42,829 nucleotides of DNA. It comes from an uncultured Clostridia bacterium (GTDB taxonomy: Bacteria; Bacillota; Clostridia; Oscillospirales; Acutalibacteraceae). This document shows, piece by piece, positions 28,636 through 38,661 of this stretch. The translations under genes were made by a program, and so were the position numbers. Numbering within the stretch: position 1 is the first letter of the stretch; each line of letters begins with the position of its first letter. The notes beneath the pieces are model-generated. The model saw only the letters and a list, made by a program, of their open reading frames with translations, had not been told where the DNA came from and did no database searches. The stretch is from contig CAMFYM010000002.1 of NCBI GenBank assembly GCA_946002045.1, positions 1 through 42,829 on the forward strand. The letters run 5' to 3'.

Positions 28636-29283
28636 ATGGAAACTCTTATTTCAGTATCAACGGAATTACTAAAGGGCTTTGGTGAAAATGTAAAACTATT
28701 TGCGCTAACCTTGGCATTTGCATTACCGTTAGGTCTTGTAATCACCTTTTTTTCAACATCAAAATTCAAGCCAATTAAATGGCTGTCAAAAACCTTTGTA
28801 TGGATAATCAGAGGAACGCCGTTAATGCTTCAGCTTTTTGTTGTGCTTTATGTTCCCGGTCTTGTATTCGGTGTGCCTATTAAGGTTAGATTTACAGCAG
28901 CACTTATAGCATTTGTTATTAACTATGCCTGCTATTTTTCCGAGATTTACCGTGGTGGCATAGAGTCAATACCGATAGGTCAGTACGAGGCAGGACAGGT
29001 GCTTGGTATGACAAAATCGCAAATATTCTTTAAGGTTGTACTAATGCAGGTAGTAAAAAGAATTGTTCCACCAATGAGTAACGAGATTATTACACTTGTT
29101 AAGGACACATCACTTGCAAGAGTCATTGCCGTTGGCGAAATTATTATGGCAGCAGACAGATTTTCTGCAAGGGGAGTTATTTGGCCGTTGTTCTACACAG
29201 GCTTGTTCTTCCTTATCTTCAACGGATTGCTGACAATAATTTTCGGCAAGATAGAAAAGAAACTTGATTATTACAGAGGTTAA
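28636..29283 (+). CDS. Amino-acid ABC transporter permease
   Basis: WIIRGTPLMLQLFVVLY, EIYRGGIESIPIGQYEAGQVLGMTKSQIFFKVVLMQ (HisM/GlnP family). Confidence 0.94.
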   Translation: METLISVSTELLKGFGENVKLFALTLAFALPLGLVITFFSTSKFKPIKWLSKTFVWIIRGTPLMLQLFVVLYVPGLVFGVPIKVRFTAALIAFVINYACYFSEIYRGGIESIPIGQYEAGQVLGMTKSQIFFKVVLMQVVKRIVPPMSNEIITLVKDTSLARVIAVGEIIMAADRFSARGVIWPLFYTGLFFLIFNGLLTIIFGKIEKKLDYYRG

Positions 29284-29287
29284 TGCT

Positions 29288-30100
29288 ATGGCTATATTAG
29301 ATGTAAAAAATATACATAAAAGTTTTGGCAATAACGAAGTATTGAAGGGTATAGATTTTTCTCTTGAAAAGGGAGATGTTCTTGTTATTATCGGCTCATC
29401 CGGCAGTGGTAAAACAACGCTTTTAAGATGCCTTAATTTTCTTGAAACCCCCGATATGGGCACAATATCGGTAGATAATGAGCTGCTGATAGATGCTCAG
29501 GATAAAAACACCTTGAGCGAAAAGGAGATTAGGCGAAACAGACTGCATTTCGGCTTGGTTTTTCAGCAGTTTAATCTTTTTCCTCAATACACGGTTTTTG
29601 ATAATTTAACCCTTGCACCAAGGCTTGCCCTTAATGACGAAATAAAAAATGCAAAAAAGCAGAAAACACAGCTGCCAAAGGATTATAAATCACAAAAGCT
29701 CAGCGATATTGATGAAAATGCCAAGGAACTATTGGAAAGAGTTGGCTTAAGCGAAAAAGCAAATGCGTATCCCTGTGAATTATCAGGTGGTCAGCAGCAG
29801 CGTGTTGCCATTGCCCGTGCACTTGCAATGCATCCCGATATTCTTTGCTTTGACGAGCCAACCTCTGCTCTTGACCCTGAGCTAACAGGCGAGGTGCTTA
29901 ATGTTATTCGTTCCCTTAAAACAGGCAACAGCACAATGATTGTTGTTACTCACGAAATGGAGTTTGCCCGTAATGTTGCCGACAAGGTTATATTTATGGC
30001 AAATGGTGTTATTGAGGAATTTGGTACTCCCGATGAGGTGTTTGGAAATCCGAAAAGTGAAATTTTAAAGACATTTCTTAACAAAGCACTTGATACATAA
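29288..30100 (+). CDS. Amino-acid ABC transporter ATP-binding protein
   Basis: Walker A IGSSGSGKTTLLR, signature LSGGQQQRVAIARAL, Walker B ILCFDEPTSALDPEL. Confidence 0.95.
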   Translation: MAILDVKNIHKSFGNNEVLKGIDFSLEKGDVLVIIGSSGSGKTTLLRCLNFLETPDMGTISVDNELLIDAQDKNTLSEKEIRRNRLHFGLVFQQFNLFPQYTVFDNLTLAPRLALNDEIKNAKKQKTQLPKDYKSQKLSDIDENAKELLERVGLSEKANAYPCELSGGQQQRVAIARALAMHPDILCFDEPTSALDPELTGEVLNVIRSLKTGNSTMIVVTHEMEFARNVADKVIFMANGVIEEFGTPDEVFGNPKSEILKTFLNKALDT

Positions 30101-30157
30101 GATTATTTGTGCTTTAATATAGTTATAGATTTTATTTAGGATTAAGGGGAGTTGGCT

Positions 30158-31399
30158 ATGGATTTAAAAAACATAATTGCTAAAAAAGACGAGTATGCAG
30201 AATATATGCATAAAGAGATTACACATATCTGTAAGGATATGGAAAAGCGTGACCCGGGCTCAAAGGGTGAGCAGCAGGCTTGTGAATATATGGCTCAGGT
30301 GCTTAAAAACGATTGTGGTTGCGAAAGAGCAGATGTTGAATCGTTTAAGGAAAATCCCGGCTCATTTTACGGCTGGATTTATTTTACAATGACATTTGTG
30401 CTTTTGGCAGTAGTATTTTTCTTCTTCTGCCCGATTATTTCGGTTGCACTTATTGTTGCAGGTCTTATTATCGTTTTCCTGCAGTTTGGTGTTTACAAAA
30501 AGTTTATTGATAAATGCTTCCCTGAAAAAACAGGTCACAATGTAACTGCCGTTAAAAAGTGTACCGGAGAGGTTAAGCGCAGAATTTTCTTCAACGGTCA
30601 CCCTGATGCTGCGTGGGAATGGCCTGTTAACTACAAGCTTGGTGGTGTTGGATTTGAAGGTCACGCTATCATTTGTGGTGTTGGTGCTATGTATTACCTT
30701 GCAATTTCAATCGCTTATATTGTGCAAAACGGTATAGGCTTTGCTATGGTAGATAAAAGCTCTGTGCTTTTCAAAATGGCTCTTTGGGGACTTCTTTTTG
30801 TTCCGTTCTTTATCGGTCTTTACAAAATGTGGGATAAAAAAAGAGTAGTTGACGGTGCTAATGATAATCTTTCAGGCTGTTATATGGGTATCGCTGTTAT
30901 GAAGGCTCTTAACGATGCAGGCATCACTCTTGAAAATACAGAGGTTGGCGTTATCCTTACAGGCTCTGAGGAAGCAGGTCTTCGTGGAGCAAAGGCTTGG
31001 TGTGAGGCTCACAAGGGTGAGTTTGACGATGTACCGACATTTATCTTCTCTTATGACACAATTCACGACCCAAAATATCTTATGACAAACTACCGTGATC
31101 TTAACGGTACAGTAAAGGCAGACAAGGATGTTTCCGATTTGTTTATGGAGGCATCTGCCGATCTTAACATTCCTTGTAAAAAGGGATGGGTACCTCCTCT
31201 CGGTGGTGCAACAGACTCTGCTGCATTTGCACAGGCAGGATTCCGTGCAACAGGAGTAACAGGCCTTAACCATAAGCTTGAGGACTATTACCATACTCGT
31301 CGTGATACATATGATAATATGAATCTTCAGGGACTTGCAGATTGCTTTGCTATCAGCGTAAAGGTTCTTGAAAAGTTTGATAACGGCGCAAAGCAGTAA
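30158..31399 (+). CDS. M28-like zinc aminopeptidase with internal TM segments
   Basis: GHPDAAWEW, GANDNLSGCYMGIAVMKAL, LTGSEEAGLRGAKAWCE, GATDSAAFAQAGFRATGVTGLN metal-ligand pattern. Confidence 0.85.
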   Translation: MDLKNIIAKKDEYAEYMHKEITHICKDMEKRDPGSKGEQQACEYMAQVLKNDCGCERADVESFKENPGSFYGWIYFTMTFVLLAVVFFFFCPIISVALIVAGLIIVFLQFGVYKKFIDKCFPEKTGHNVTAVKKCTGEVKRRIFFNGHPDAAWEWPVNYKLGGVGFEGHAIICGVGAMYYLAISIAYIVQNGIGFAMVDKSSVLFKMALWGLLFVPFFIGLYKMWDKKRVVDGANDNLSGCYMGIAVMKALNDAGITLENTEVGVILTGSEEAGLRGAKAWCEAHKGEFDDVPTFIFSYDTIHDPKYLMTNYRDLNGTVKADKDVSDLFMEASADLNIPCKKGWVPPLGGATDSAAFAQAGFRATGVTGLNHKLEDYYHTRRDTYDNMNLQGLADCFAISVKVLEKFDNGAKQ

Positions 31400-31416
31400 T
31401 ATATAAAATAATTTTC

Positions 31417-31446
31417 AAAAGGGTACCTATCAAGGTATCCTTTTCT
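31417..31446 (+). terminator. Intrinsic terminator
   Basis: AAAAGGGTACCT/AGGTATCCTTTT stem with one G-U pair. Confidence 0.75.
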
Positions 31447-31447
31447 A

Positions 31448-31476
31448 TTGAAATAAAGACAAATTCTTGATATAAT
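31448..31476 (+). promoter_or_regulatory. Sigma-A promoter abutting the trmN6 start codon
   Basis: TTGAAA-17 bp-TATAAT; the -10 ends 6 nt before ATG 31483. Confidence 0.75.
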
Positions 31477-31482
31477 AAAGAT

Positions 31483-32214
31483 ATGTATAGATATGAACGA
31501 TTGTCCGATGACATAAAAATCGCAGTCAGCGATGACCACACCTTCGGCACAGACGCAGTTATACTTTCTCATTTTGCAAATATTAAGCCAAGGGATAAGG
31601 CTCTTGATATGGGAACAGGCTGTGGAATTATTCCATTTCTGTGGCTTAGGAACGAAAAAATCAATAATGTATCCTGCCTCGATATTCAGCAAAATGCCTA
31701 TGAGCAGGTTTGCACCACTATTAAGGAAAATCATTTAGAGGGCAGAATAAAGGCTTATAATTGCGATTTAAGAGAAATTGACGGTGTGTTTTCACCGGAG
31801 GAGTTTTCGTTAGTAACAATGAATCCACCATACAAGCCGATTGGAACAGGCATTGAATCCTTAAGCGAAAGTGCAAGAATAGCACGCCACGAGGTTTGCT
31901 GTAACATTGAGGATGCAGTAAAAGCAGCGTCATATCTTTTAAAATACAGTGGCAGGCTTTGCCTTTGTCACAGACCTGAAAGATTAGTTGACACCATTGA
32001 GCTAATGCGCAAATATAAGCTTGAGCCAAAGAGGCTGAGATTTGTTCAGGATAAGGCAGGGGAGCAGCCGTTCTTGTTTTTAATTCAAGGTCAAAAGGGC
32101 GCAAAGCCATTTTTAAGAGTTGAGCCTCAGCTGATTATAAAAAAAGAAAACGGCAAATTTACCGATGAAATGCTGAAAATCTACGGTTCGTATGCCGACG
32201 GGTATGATAAATGA
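31483..32214 (+). CDS. tRNA1(Val) A37 N6-methyltransferase family (TrmN6/YabB-like)
   Basis: KALDMGTGCGIIPFLWL SAM motif, MNPPYK catalytic motif. Confidence 0.92.
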   Translation: MYRYERLSDDIKIAVSDDHTFGTDAVILSHFANIKPRDKALDMGTGCGIIPFLWLRNEKINNVSCLDIQQNAYEQVCTTIKENHLEGRIKAYNCDLREIDGVFSPEEFSLVTMNPPYKPIGTGIESLSESARIARHEVCCNIEDAVKAASYLLKYSGRLCLCHRPERLVDTIELMRKYKLEPKRLRFVQDKAGEQPFLFLIQGQKGAKPFLRVEPQLIIKKENGKFTDEMLKIYGSYADGYDK

Positions 32215-33032
32215 GTGGAAAATTATATGTAGTAGGTACTCCTATCGGTAATTTAGGCGACCTTTCACCTCGTGCAGTTGAAACACTTGAAAGGGTGGAT
32301 TTTATTGCAGCAGAGGATACAAGAGTTACAATGAAGCTCCTTAACCATTTTGGTATAAAAAAAGAAATGGTGTCCTATTTTGAACATAACAAAAGAGAGC
32401 GTGGAGAGGTAATATGTAATCGTATTGCCAGTGGCGAAAGCTGTGCAATCGTTACAGATGCAGGTATGCCTGCAATTTCCGATCCCGGTCAGGATTTAGT
32501 TGCACTTTGTCATCAATTAGGTATAGCAGTTGAGTCTGTACCCGGACCCACTGCCTTTGCAACTGCCCTGGCATTATCCGGTATGGATAGTGGCAGGTTT
32601 ACCTTTGAGGGCTTTTTATCTGTTAATAAAAAATCAAGGCGTGAGCATTTAGAGGAAATAAAGGATGAAAAAAGAACGCTGATTTTTTACGAGGCACCAC
32701 ACAAGCTTTCCAACACCTTGAATGATTTGTATAAGACCCTTGGTGACAGGGAAATTGCTATTGTTCGTGAGCTTACAAAAATTCACGAGCAGGTGATAAA
32801 AACCACACTGTCACAGGCTTGTGAGCTTTATTCAGACGGAGCATTAAAGGGCGAGATTGTTTTGATAATTAACGGAAAGACTCCACAGCAGCAAATTGAG
32901 TTAACTCTTGATGATGCTGTGTTACAGGCAAAAAAGCTTGTGGAGAGTGGGATGTCAGTTAACAATGCTGCCAAGGAAATTGCATCACAAACACCCTTTA
33001 AAAAAGGTGATATTTATAAGGCGTTGCTATGA
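32211..33032 (+). CDS. rsmI: 16S rRNA (cytidine1402-2'-O)-methyltransferase RsmI
   Basis: LYVVGTPIGNLGDLSPRAVETLERVDFIAAEDTR, VTDAGMPAISDPGQDLV, VPGPTAFATALALSGM; ATGA overlap with trmN6. Confidence 0.96.
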   Translation: MSGKLYVVGTPIGNLGDLSPRAVETLERVDFIAAEDTRVTMKLLNHFGIKKEMVSYFEHNKRERGEVICNRIASGESCAIVTDAGMPAISDPGQDLVALCHQLGIAVESVPGPTAFATALALSGMDSGRFTFEGFLSVNKKSRREHLEEIKDEKRTLIFYEAPHKLSNTLNDLYKTLGDREIAIVRELTKIHEQVIKTTLSQACELYSDGALKGEIVLIINGKTPQQQIELTLDDAVLQAKKLVESGMSVNNAAKEIASQTPFKKGDIYKALL

Positions 33033-33895
33033 TTTGTTCTATTTGTCCAAGGCATTGTAATGTTGATAGAGAAAATAGGCTTGGCTTTTGTCAAAGCAGG
33101 GACACATTTAGGCTGGCACGATCAGCTCTTCATTATTGGGAGGAGCCCTGTATCAGTGGCAAAAACGGCAGTGGTGCAGTGTTTTTTAGTGGCTGTAATA
33201 TGCGTTGTGCCTTTTGTCAAAATTACCGTATCAGCCGTGATAATGTAGGTGTTGATGTCAGCGATGAAAGACTTATAGAAATATTTGAGGAGCTTGTAGA
33301 TCAGGGTGCTGAGAATATAAATCTCGTTAATCCTACTCACTATGCACACAGACTTGCCAATGTGCTCAGCAGGTGGGAAAGTCCTGTACCCATTGTTTAT
33401 AATTCAAGTGGGTATGAGGAGGTTGAAACGTTAAAAAGCCTTGACGGACTTGTTGATATTTATCTCCCTGACCTAAAATATATTCGTCCTGACAAGGCAA
33501 GGAGATATTCACAGGCTGAGGATTATTTTGAAAGGGCTTCACAGGCGTTGCTTGAAATGCGCAGGCAGGTTAAGGATGAATTTGAGGGCGATATAATGAA
33601 GAGTGGTATGATTGTTCGTCACTTGATTTTACCTCAAAACACAAATTCATCAATAGAAATAATTGATTGGATTAAGGCTAATTTGCCAAATACATATTTA
33701 TCACTTATGGCACAGTATGTTCCCTGTGAGGTGCCGGATAATTTGCCTGAGCTTAAAAGAAAAATTACAAAAAGAGAATATAACAAGGTTATTGATTACG
33801 CAGTGAATATAGGTCTTGAAAGGCTGTTTTTGCAGGAACTTTCCTCTGCTGACGAGCAGTTTATTCCTGACTTTGATTTTACAGGCGTAGTATGA
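33029..33895 (+). CDS. Radical SAM protein (PflA-like)
   Basis: Radical SAM motif CNMRCAFC; N-terminal CSICPRHCNVDRENRLGFC; ATGA overlap with rsmI. Confidence 0.9.
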   Translation: MICSICPRHCNVDRENRLGFCQSRDTFRLARSALHYWEEPCISGKNGSGAVFFSGCNMRCAFCQNYRISRDNVGVDVSDERLIEIFEELVDQGAENINLVNPTHYAHRLANVLSRWESPVPIVYNSSGYEEVETLKSLDGLVDIYLPDLKYIRPDKARRYSQAEDYFERASQALLEMRRQVKDEFEGDIMKSGMIVRHLILPQNTNSSIEIIDWIKANLPNTYLSLMAQYVPCEVPDNLPELKRKITKREYNKVIDYAVNIGLERLFLQELSSADEQFIPDFDFTGVV

Positions 33896-33923
33896 TAATA
33901 AATGAGAGAAAGAGGATTTTAAA

Positions 33924-34346
33924 ATGAAAAAATTTTTTCAAGAATTTAAGGAGTTTATCTCCAAGGGTAATGTTATGGATTTGGCAGTCGGCGTTATAAT
34001 CGGTGGTGCCTTCTCCGGTATCGTAACATCACTTACCGAAAATATTATCAATCCACTTATCAACTGCATCGGTGGAGCTGAAATTCAGGGAAAAATTCAC
34101 CTGATCGGTGATAACTACATTGATTACGGTGCATTTATCTCTGCAATTATCAATTTTATAATAATGGCATTTATCATTTTCTGCATTGTTAAGGGTGTTA
34201 ACAAGGCAATGTCAATGGGTAAAAAGAAGGAGGAGCCGGCAGAAGAGGCTGCTCCAACAACAAAGATTTGCCCGTTTTGTAAGAGTGAAATCCCTGTTGA
34301 TGCTGTTAAATGTTGTCATTGCACATCAGATATTCCTGAGGAATAA
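33924..34346 (+). CDS. mscL: Large-conductance mechanosensitive channel with C-terminal zinc ribbon
   Basis: KEFISKGNVMDLAVGVIIGGAFSGIVTSL; C-terminal CPFCKSEIPVDAVKCCHC. Confidence 0.95.
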   Translation: MKKFFQEFKEFISKGNVMDLAVGVIIGGAFSGIVTSLTENIINPLINCIGGAEIQGKIHLIGDNYIDYGAFISAIINFIIMAFIIFCIVKGVNKAMSMGKKKEEPAEEAAPTTKICPFCKSEIPVDAVKCCHCTSDIPEE

Positions 34347-34372
34347 ACATATTTGAAAGAGGGTTAATTATT

Positions 34373-35305
34373 ATGAAAACCAAAGAGTATTCATTTAGAA
34401 GCAAGTCTAACCTTTGTGATATTAAGGCTTGGCAATGGTGCCCCGATAATGAGTCGGATATTAAGGCTGTGCTTCAAATTCATCACGGTATGGCAGAGCA
34501 TTGCGGCAGATATAAGAACTGCATTAAAGCCTTTACCGATATGGGCTATGCTGTGTTTATGAACGATATGATTAACCACGGTAAATCAAACAGCGACAAG
34601 GATATGCTGGGCTATTTTGGTGATAATGACGGCTACAAGGACATTATTGCCGACGCAAAAGCTCTTATGGATATTGCAAAAAAAGAATATCCCGATAAGC
34701 CTTACATTATCAGTGGTCATTCAATGGGCAGCCTTATTATGCGTTGCTTCATTAACGAATACGGCAACTGCTTTGACGGTGCTGTTTTCATTGGCACATC
34801 AGGTACCAACCCACTTGCAAAAATCAGTATTGCTTTAACAAGTATGATTGGTGCAATTAAGGGTAATACATATAAATCACCTTGGCTGAAAAAGGTTGGA
34901 TTCAGTGCCTATGATAAGCCCTTTGAGCACAGAACAGATTACGATTGGGGAACAAGAGATACTGCATCTGTTGACGATTATCAGGCAGACGAATATTGTG
35001 GCTATATTTTTTCTGCAATGGGATACAAGGATTTGGCAAAGCTTGTAATTGACTGTAACACAGATGCTTGGGCAAATAACATCAATAAAGATATGCCTGT
35101 GCTCCTTATCAGTGGCTCAATGGACCCTGTGGGTAATTATTCAAAGGGCGTAAAAGAGGTTTACGACCGTCTTGTTAAAACAGGTCACACTAATGTTGAT
35201 ATAAAAATTTATCCCGATGCCCGTCACGAAATTTTGAACGAGCTTAACAAGGAAGAGGTTTATGATTATATCAATAGCTTTATTGATGAAAAGGTTTTAA
35301 AATAA
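34373..35305 (+). CDS. Alpha/beta hydrolase (lysophospholipase/monoacylglycerol lipase-like)
   Basis: HHGMAEHCGRY, nucleophile elbow SGHSMGSLI, late Asp/His (SGSMDPVG, DARHEI). Confidence 0.92.
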   Translation: MKTKEYSFRSKSNLCDIKAWQWCPDNESDIKAVLQIHHGMAEHCGRYKNCIKAFTDMGYAVFMNDMINHGKSNSDKDMLGYFGDNDGYKDIIADAKALMDIAKKEYPDKPYIISGHSMGSLIMRCFINEYGNCFDGAVFIGTSGTNPLAKISIALTSMIGAIKGNTYKSPWLKKVGFSAYDKPFEHRTDYDWGTRDTASVDDYQADEYCGYIFSAMGYKDLAKLVIDCNTDAWANNINKDMPVLLISGSMDPVGNYSKGVKEVYDRLVKTGHTNVDIKIYPDARHEILNELNKEEVYDYINSFIDEKVLK

Positions 35306-35311
35306 TAAATT

Positions 35312-35355
35312 AGGCTTTGGGTTGTGCATATAGCATAATTCAAAGCCTTTTCTTT
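35312..35355 (+). terminator. Intrinsic terminator
   Basis: AGGCTTTG/CAAAGCCT outer stem with an inner pairing, followed by TTTTCTTTTGTTT. Confidence 0.75.
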
Positions 35356-35435
35356 TGTTTATATTGATTGTTTTCAATTATCTTGATTTATGATATAATA
35401 ATAATGAAGACTGTATCTCTTTAAGGGGTTAATAT

Positions 35436-38400
35436 ATGAAAAAGAAGAATTTGTCAAAAAAAATATGGCTGGTAATAGCATCTTTGTCTTTGGTGTTATT
35501 ATGCACCTTTGCAATACCGTTTTGCATCAATGCCTTCAGCGTCAGCGATTTGAGTGAGGGCAAAATGCACAGTGCCGATGAACCACTCTTTGTTGCTGAT
35601 ATGGATAGTGGCTACGGCTGGGTAACGGACGAAGGCGTATGGCATAGCTGCGTGTATGAAAATACCGGCGAATTTTTAAGAGTAACAGATGATTTTCGTA
35701 CTGCTATGATTAACCGTGAAGGCAGTCATACCACATATTTTGCCATAAAAAAGGGCAGTGACATTGACTACAAGGAAGTATTGAACAAAATCAATGACCA
35801 TATTTTTGACGATTGCGGCAGCCCATACGGTGGTGATTATCTTAAGCTTTTAAGCAGGATTAAGTTTGAGGAGTTTAATCAGTATAATGATTACCACACA
35901 GTAGGTATTAGCTCTGTGGATTGCCAATACGATTTTTATAAATTAACACTTAATATTGAAAGCAAAACAACTAAGCAGGAGGAAAAGGCAGTTGATGAAT
36001 TCTTAATTGAATTCAATCAAAAATATATTCTTAATAACCAAAAAATTCAGTCGTCATCCTTTGACGATAATCAGTATTATACCATAAAAACAATTTATAA
36101 TTTTGTAACTAAAAATACAGAATATGATTTTGAAGTGTATGATGCTTCAAAGGGCGTCAGCAATGGAATCAGCCAAAGCTCAAAGCGATATGTTCGTGCC
36201 CACACAGCTTTTGGTGCACTTTTCGGCAATGTAGAAAATATCAATACTGTTGATAATTTTGATGTGCTTAGACACTTTGAAAAATTAGGCTTACAGCAGG
36301 ATAGCCAGGGCTTATACAGAATTCACGAAATGAATAAAGGTAGGGCTGTGTGCGACGGTTACTCATTAGTTGTTTATGCTCTTTGTAAAATGAACGGTAT
36401 TGATTGCCGAATAGTGGAGGGCGACTATGTGGTACAGGACAAAAAGGGCGACCCTCACGCATGGAATATTGTTAGCCTTAAGGATTACAACGACAGTCAA
36501 AATTATTGGTACTATGTTGACACAACCTTTGGTGGTCAAAGAAGTAAGAAGATGTCAAAGGAAATAGTTGTTACCAATTATTATTACTTCCTTAGAGGAA
36601 CTGACAGTGAGTATTTTTCAACCTCAAATCATCAGCAGATGGATGCAGAATATAATATTGAGGGACAAAGCCAAAAGGATTTTCAGTTTGAAATAGTTGA
36701 TATTGATTCAACTCTCCTTAACACCATAGTTACACGCCGTCGTACAGAGGAGGACGGTACCGATATAGGTATTACAAGCGAAACCCTTGAAAACTATATG
36801 GTTATTGCTCCCGACGGTAAATATTATAAATTTGACCATTCAAATAATAATAGCCTTAAAAGCTCTGATGGCTTTATTTACTACGGCTCAGGCTATTATT
36901 ACAGCTGTGAATTTTATGATTTTGCAAGGGGAATTGAATATACCTGCGACGACCGATTTATTGTAAACGCAGGTAAATATGATTTTGATATTCATACCAC
37001 AGTGGGCGATCTGTTTTATACAAAAACAGTTACCATTTTACCACTTGATTTGAGTAATGCCGAAAACTATGACAGCGAGCTGACAAAGTATCCGGGTCAT
37101 GCAAACTTTAACGGTGGAGATATTGAAATTTACGCCGATATATATGATAACTCAAAAAGAAAGCTTGATCCCGATGTAGATTACACATTAACCTGCTACA
37201 AAAAGAGCGATACATCTGCAACTACTCCTGTTAAGCCACACGAGCCGGGTAAATATTTTGTAAGGATAAATTACTTTGGCAACTATACAGGATATTTTGA
37301 TGTAGATGTTGATATATACAAGGCAAATCTTGAACAGCTAAAGCCACCTGTCCAAAAGGATATTCCCTACGGTGCTGACATTAAAGACGGATATTCAAAG
37401 CTTAAAATCGGCGACACGGATATTTATTTGAACAAAGACTATAAGCTTACTGTTTCAGGTGGATTAGAAGCAGGAAATACCGGAACAATTACCATAACGG
37501 GATTAGCCGGCAGCAAGTATATACAGGAAAATACATCTACCAAATGGACCTATAAAATAGTACCAAGAGCCATTGCCTCCCTGTTTAACGGCAAATATAT
37601 CAGCACTGTAAAATACGCATATACAGGTAAAGAGATTAAGCCTACTAACTTTAAGCTTATGTTAGAGTCAAACACAGGCGAGGTAAAAACTCTTGTTCGC
37701 AATGTTGATTATATTATCAAGTCATATTCAAATAATATAAATATCGGTACAGGTATTATCAATATTGAATTTAAAGGTAATTATTCCGGCACTGCCAAAA
37801 TGAAGTTTTATATAGAAAGCGGTGCAGGCTCAATTACCTGTGCAGATTTGACCTATAACGGAAAAACATTGTATCCAAATCCTGTGGTTAAGGCAGGTAG
37901 CGTTGTGCTGAAAAAGGGCACAGACTACACAGTTTCAGGCTCAGGCAAGACGCCGGGTGCTTATATTGGTAAAATTACCGGTATCGGCAAATTTAAAAAT
38001 GTAACATCATCATTTGTTTACTATATAAAGCCTGCTGCTCCAAGTGGTGTTAAAACATCATCAACAACAAACAAATTCAGTATTTCGTGGACAAAGCAGG
38101 GCAATAACTGTGTGTACGAAATATATGTTTATGATACAGGCAAAAGGGCTTGGACCAGAATCGGTTATACAACCTCCTCTGCTTTTGTAGTATCAGCAGT
38201 TTATGTTAACGGTAAAAAGACTGCCGTTAAGCCTAACACCACATATAAGATAAGAATTCGTGCATATGTCAAGGGTACTGTTAACGGTAAAGCCTTTAAT
38301 AAAATAGGAGCCTACAAGGAGATTAGTGAGCGTACTACTCCAACCTCAATTAAGGGTGGCAAAATCACTGTTGCAAGGAATTATATTACGCTTTCCTGGA

Positions 38401-38651
38401 CAAAGCAGAGTGGATGCAAATATCAAATATATGTTTATGATACAGGTAAAAGGAATTGGAGGCTCATTACCACAACATCTAACGGCTACTATAAAATTTC
38501 CTCCGTATATACTAAAGGAAGAAAGGTTGCAGTAAAGCCTAACACCACATACAAAATTAGAATCCGTGCAATATCCACAACAAATTTAAACGGCAAAAAT
38601 GTAACAAGGTACGGACAGATTTCTGAGCTTTCTGCTCGCACAAAAAGGTAA
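35436..38651 (+). CDS. Large secreted transglutaminase-like protein with C-terminal Fn3-like tandem repeats
   Basis: Signal/TM N-terminus; catalytic-like GRAVCDGYSLVVYALCKMNGIDCRIVEG ... DPHAWNIV ... YYVDTTFGG; two C-terminal repeats. Confidence 0.85.
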   Translation: MKKKNLSKKIWLVIASLSLVLLCTFAIPFCINAFSVSDLSEGKMHSADEPLFVADMDSGYGWVTDEGVWHSCVYENTGEFLRVTDDFRTAMINREGSHTTYFAIKKGSDIDYKEVLNKINDHIFDDCGSPYGGDYLKLLSRIKFEEFNQYNDYHTVGISSVDCQYDFYKLTLNIESKTTKQEEKAVDEFLIEFNQKYILNNQKIQSSSFDDNQYYTIKTIYNFVTKNTEYDFEVYDASKGVSNGISQSSKRYVRAHTAFGALFGNVENINTVDNFDVLRHFEKLGLQQDSQGLYRIHEMNKGRAVCDGYSLVVYALCKMNGIDCRIVEGDYVVQDKKGDPHAWNIVSLKDYNDSQNYWYYVDTTFGGQRSKKMSKEIVVTNYYYFLRGTDSEYFSTSNHQQMDAEYNIEGQSQKDFQFEIVDIDSTLLNTIVTRRRTEEDGTDIGITSETLENYMVIAPDGKYYKFDHSNNNSLKSSDGFIYYGSGYYYSCEFYDFARGIEYTCDDRFIVNAGKYDFDIHTTVGDLFYTKTVTILPLDLSNAENYDSELTKYPGHANFNGGDIEIYADIYDNSKRKLDPDVDYTLTCYKKSDTSATTPVKPHEPGKYFVRINYFGNYTGYFDVDVDIYKANLEQLKPPVQKDIPYGADIKDGYSKLKIGDTDIYLNKDYKLTVSGGLEAGNTGTITITGLAGSKYIQENTSTKWTYKIVPRAIASLFNGKYISTVKYAYTGKEIKPTNFKLMLESNTGEVKTLVRNVDYIIKSYSNNINIGTGIINIEFKGNYSGTAKMKFYIESGAGSITCADLTYNGKTLYPNPVVKAGSVVLKKGTDYTVSGSGKTPGAYIGKITGIGKFKNVTSSFVYYIKPAAPSGVKTSSTTNKFSISWTKQGNNCVYEIYVYDTGKRAWTRIGYTTSSAFVVSAVYVNGKKTAVKPNTTYKIRIRAYVKGTVNGKAFNKIGAYKEISERTTPTSIKGGKITVARNYITLSWTKQSGCKYQIYVYDTGKRNWRLITTTSNGYYKISSVYTKGRKVAVKPNTTYKIRIRAISTTNLNGKNVTRYGQISELSARTKR
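38040..38648 (+). repeat. Two tandem Fn3-like modules encoded in the preceding CDS
   Basis: YEIYVYDTGKRAWTRI...AVKPNTTYKIRIRA and YQIYVYDTGKRNWRLI...AVKPNTTYKIRIRA. Confidence 0.8.
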
Positions 38652-38661
38652 TAAAATAAAG

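Noticed and set aside
30872-31294. Cys-rich 140-aa minus-strand ORF
   Set aside because: Antisense to the M28-like peptidase; composition is a codon-bias artefact and has no RBS support.
31721-32110. 129-aa minus-strand ORF
   Set aside because: Antisense to trmN6, which has clear motifs.
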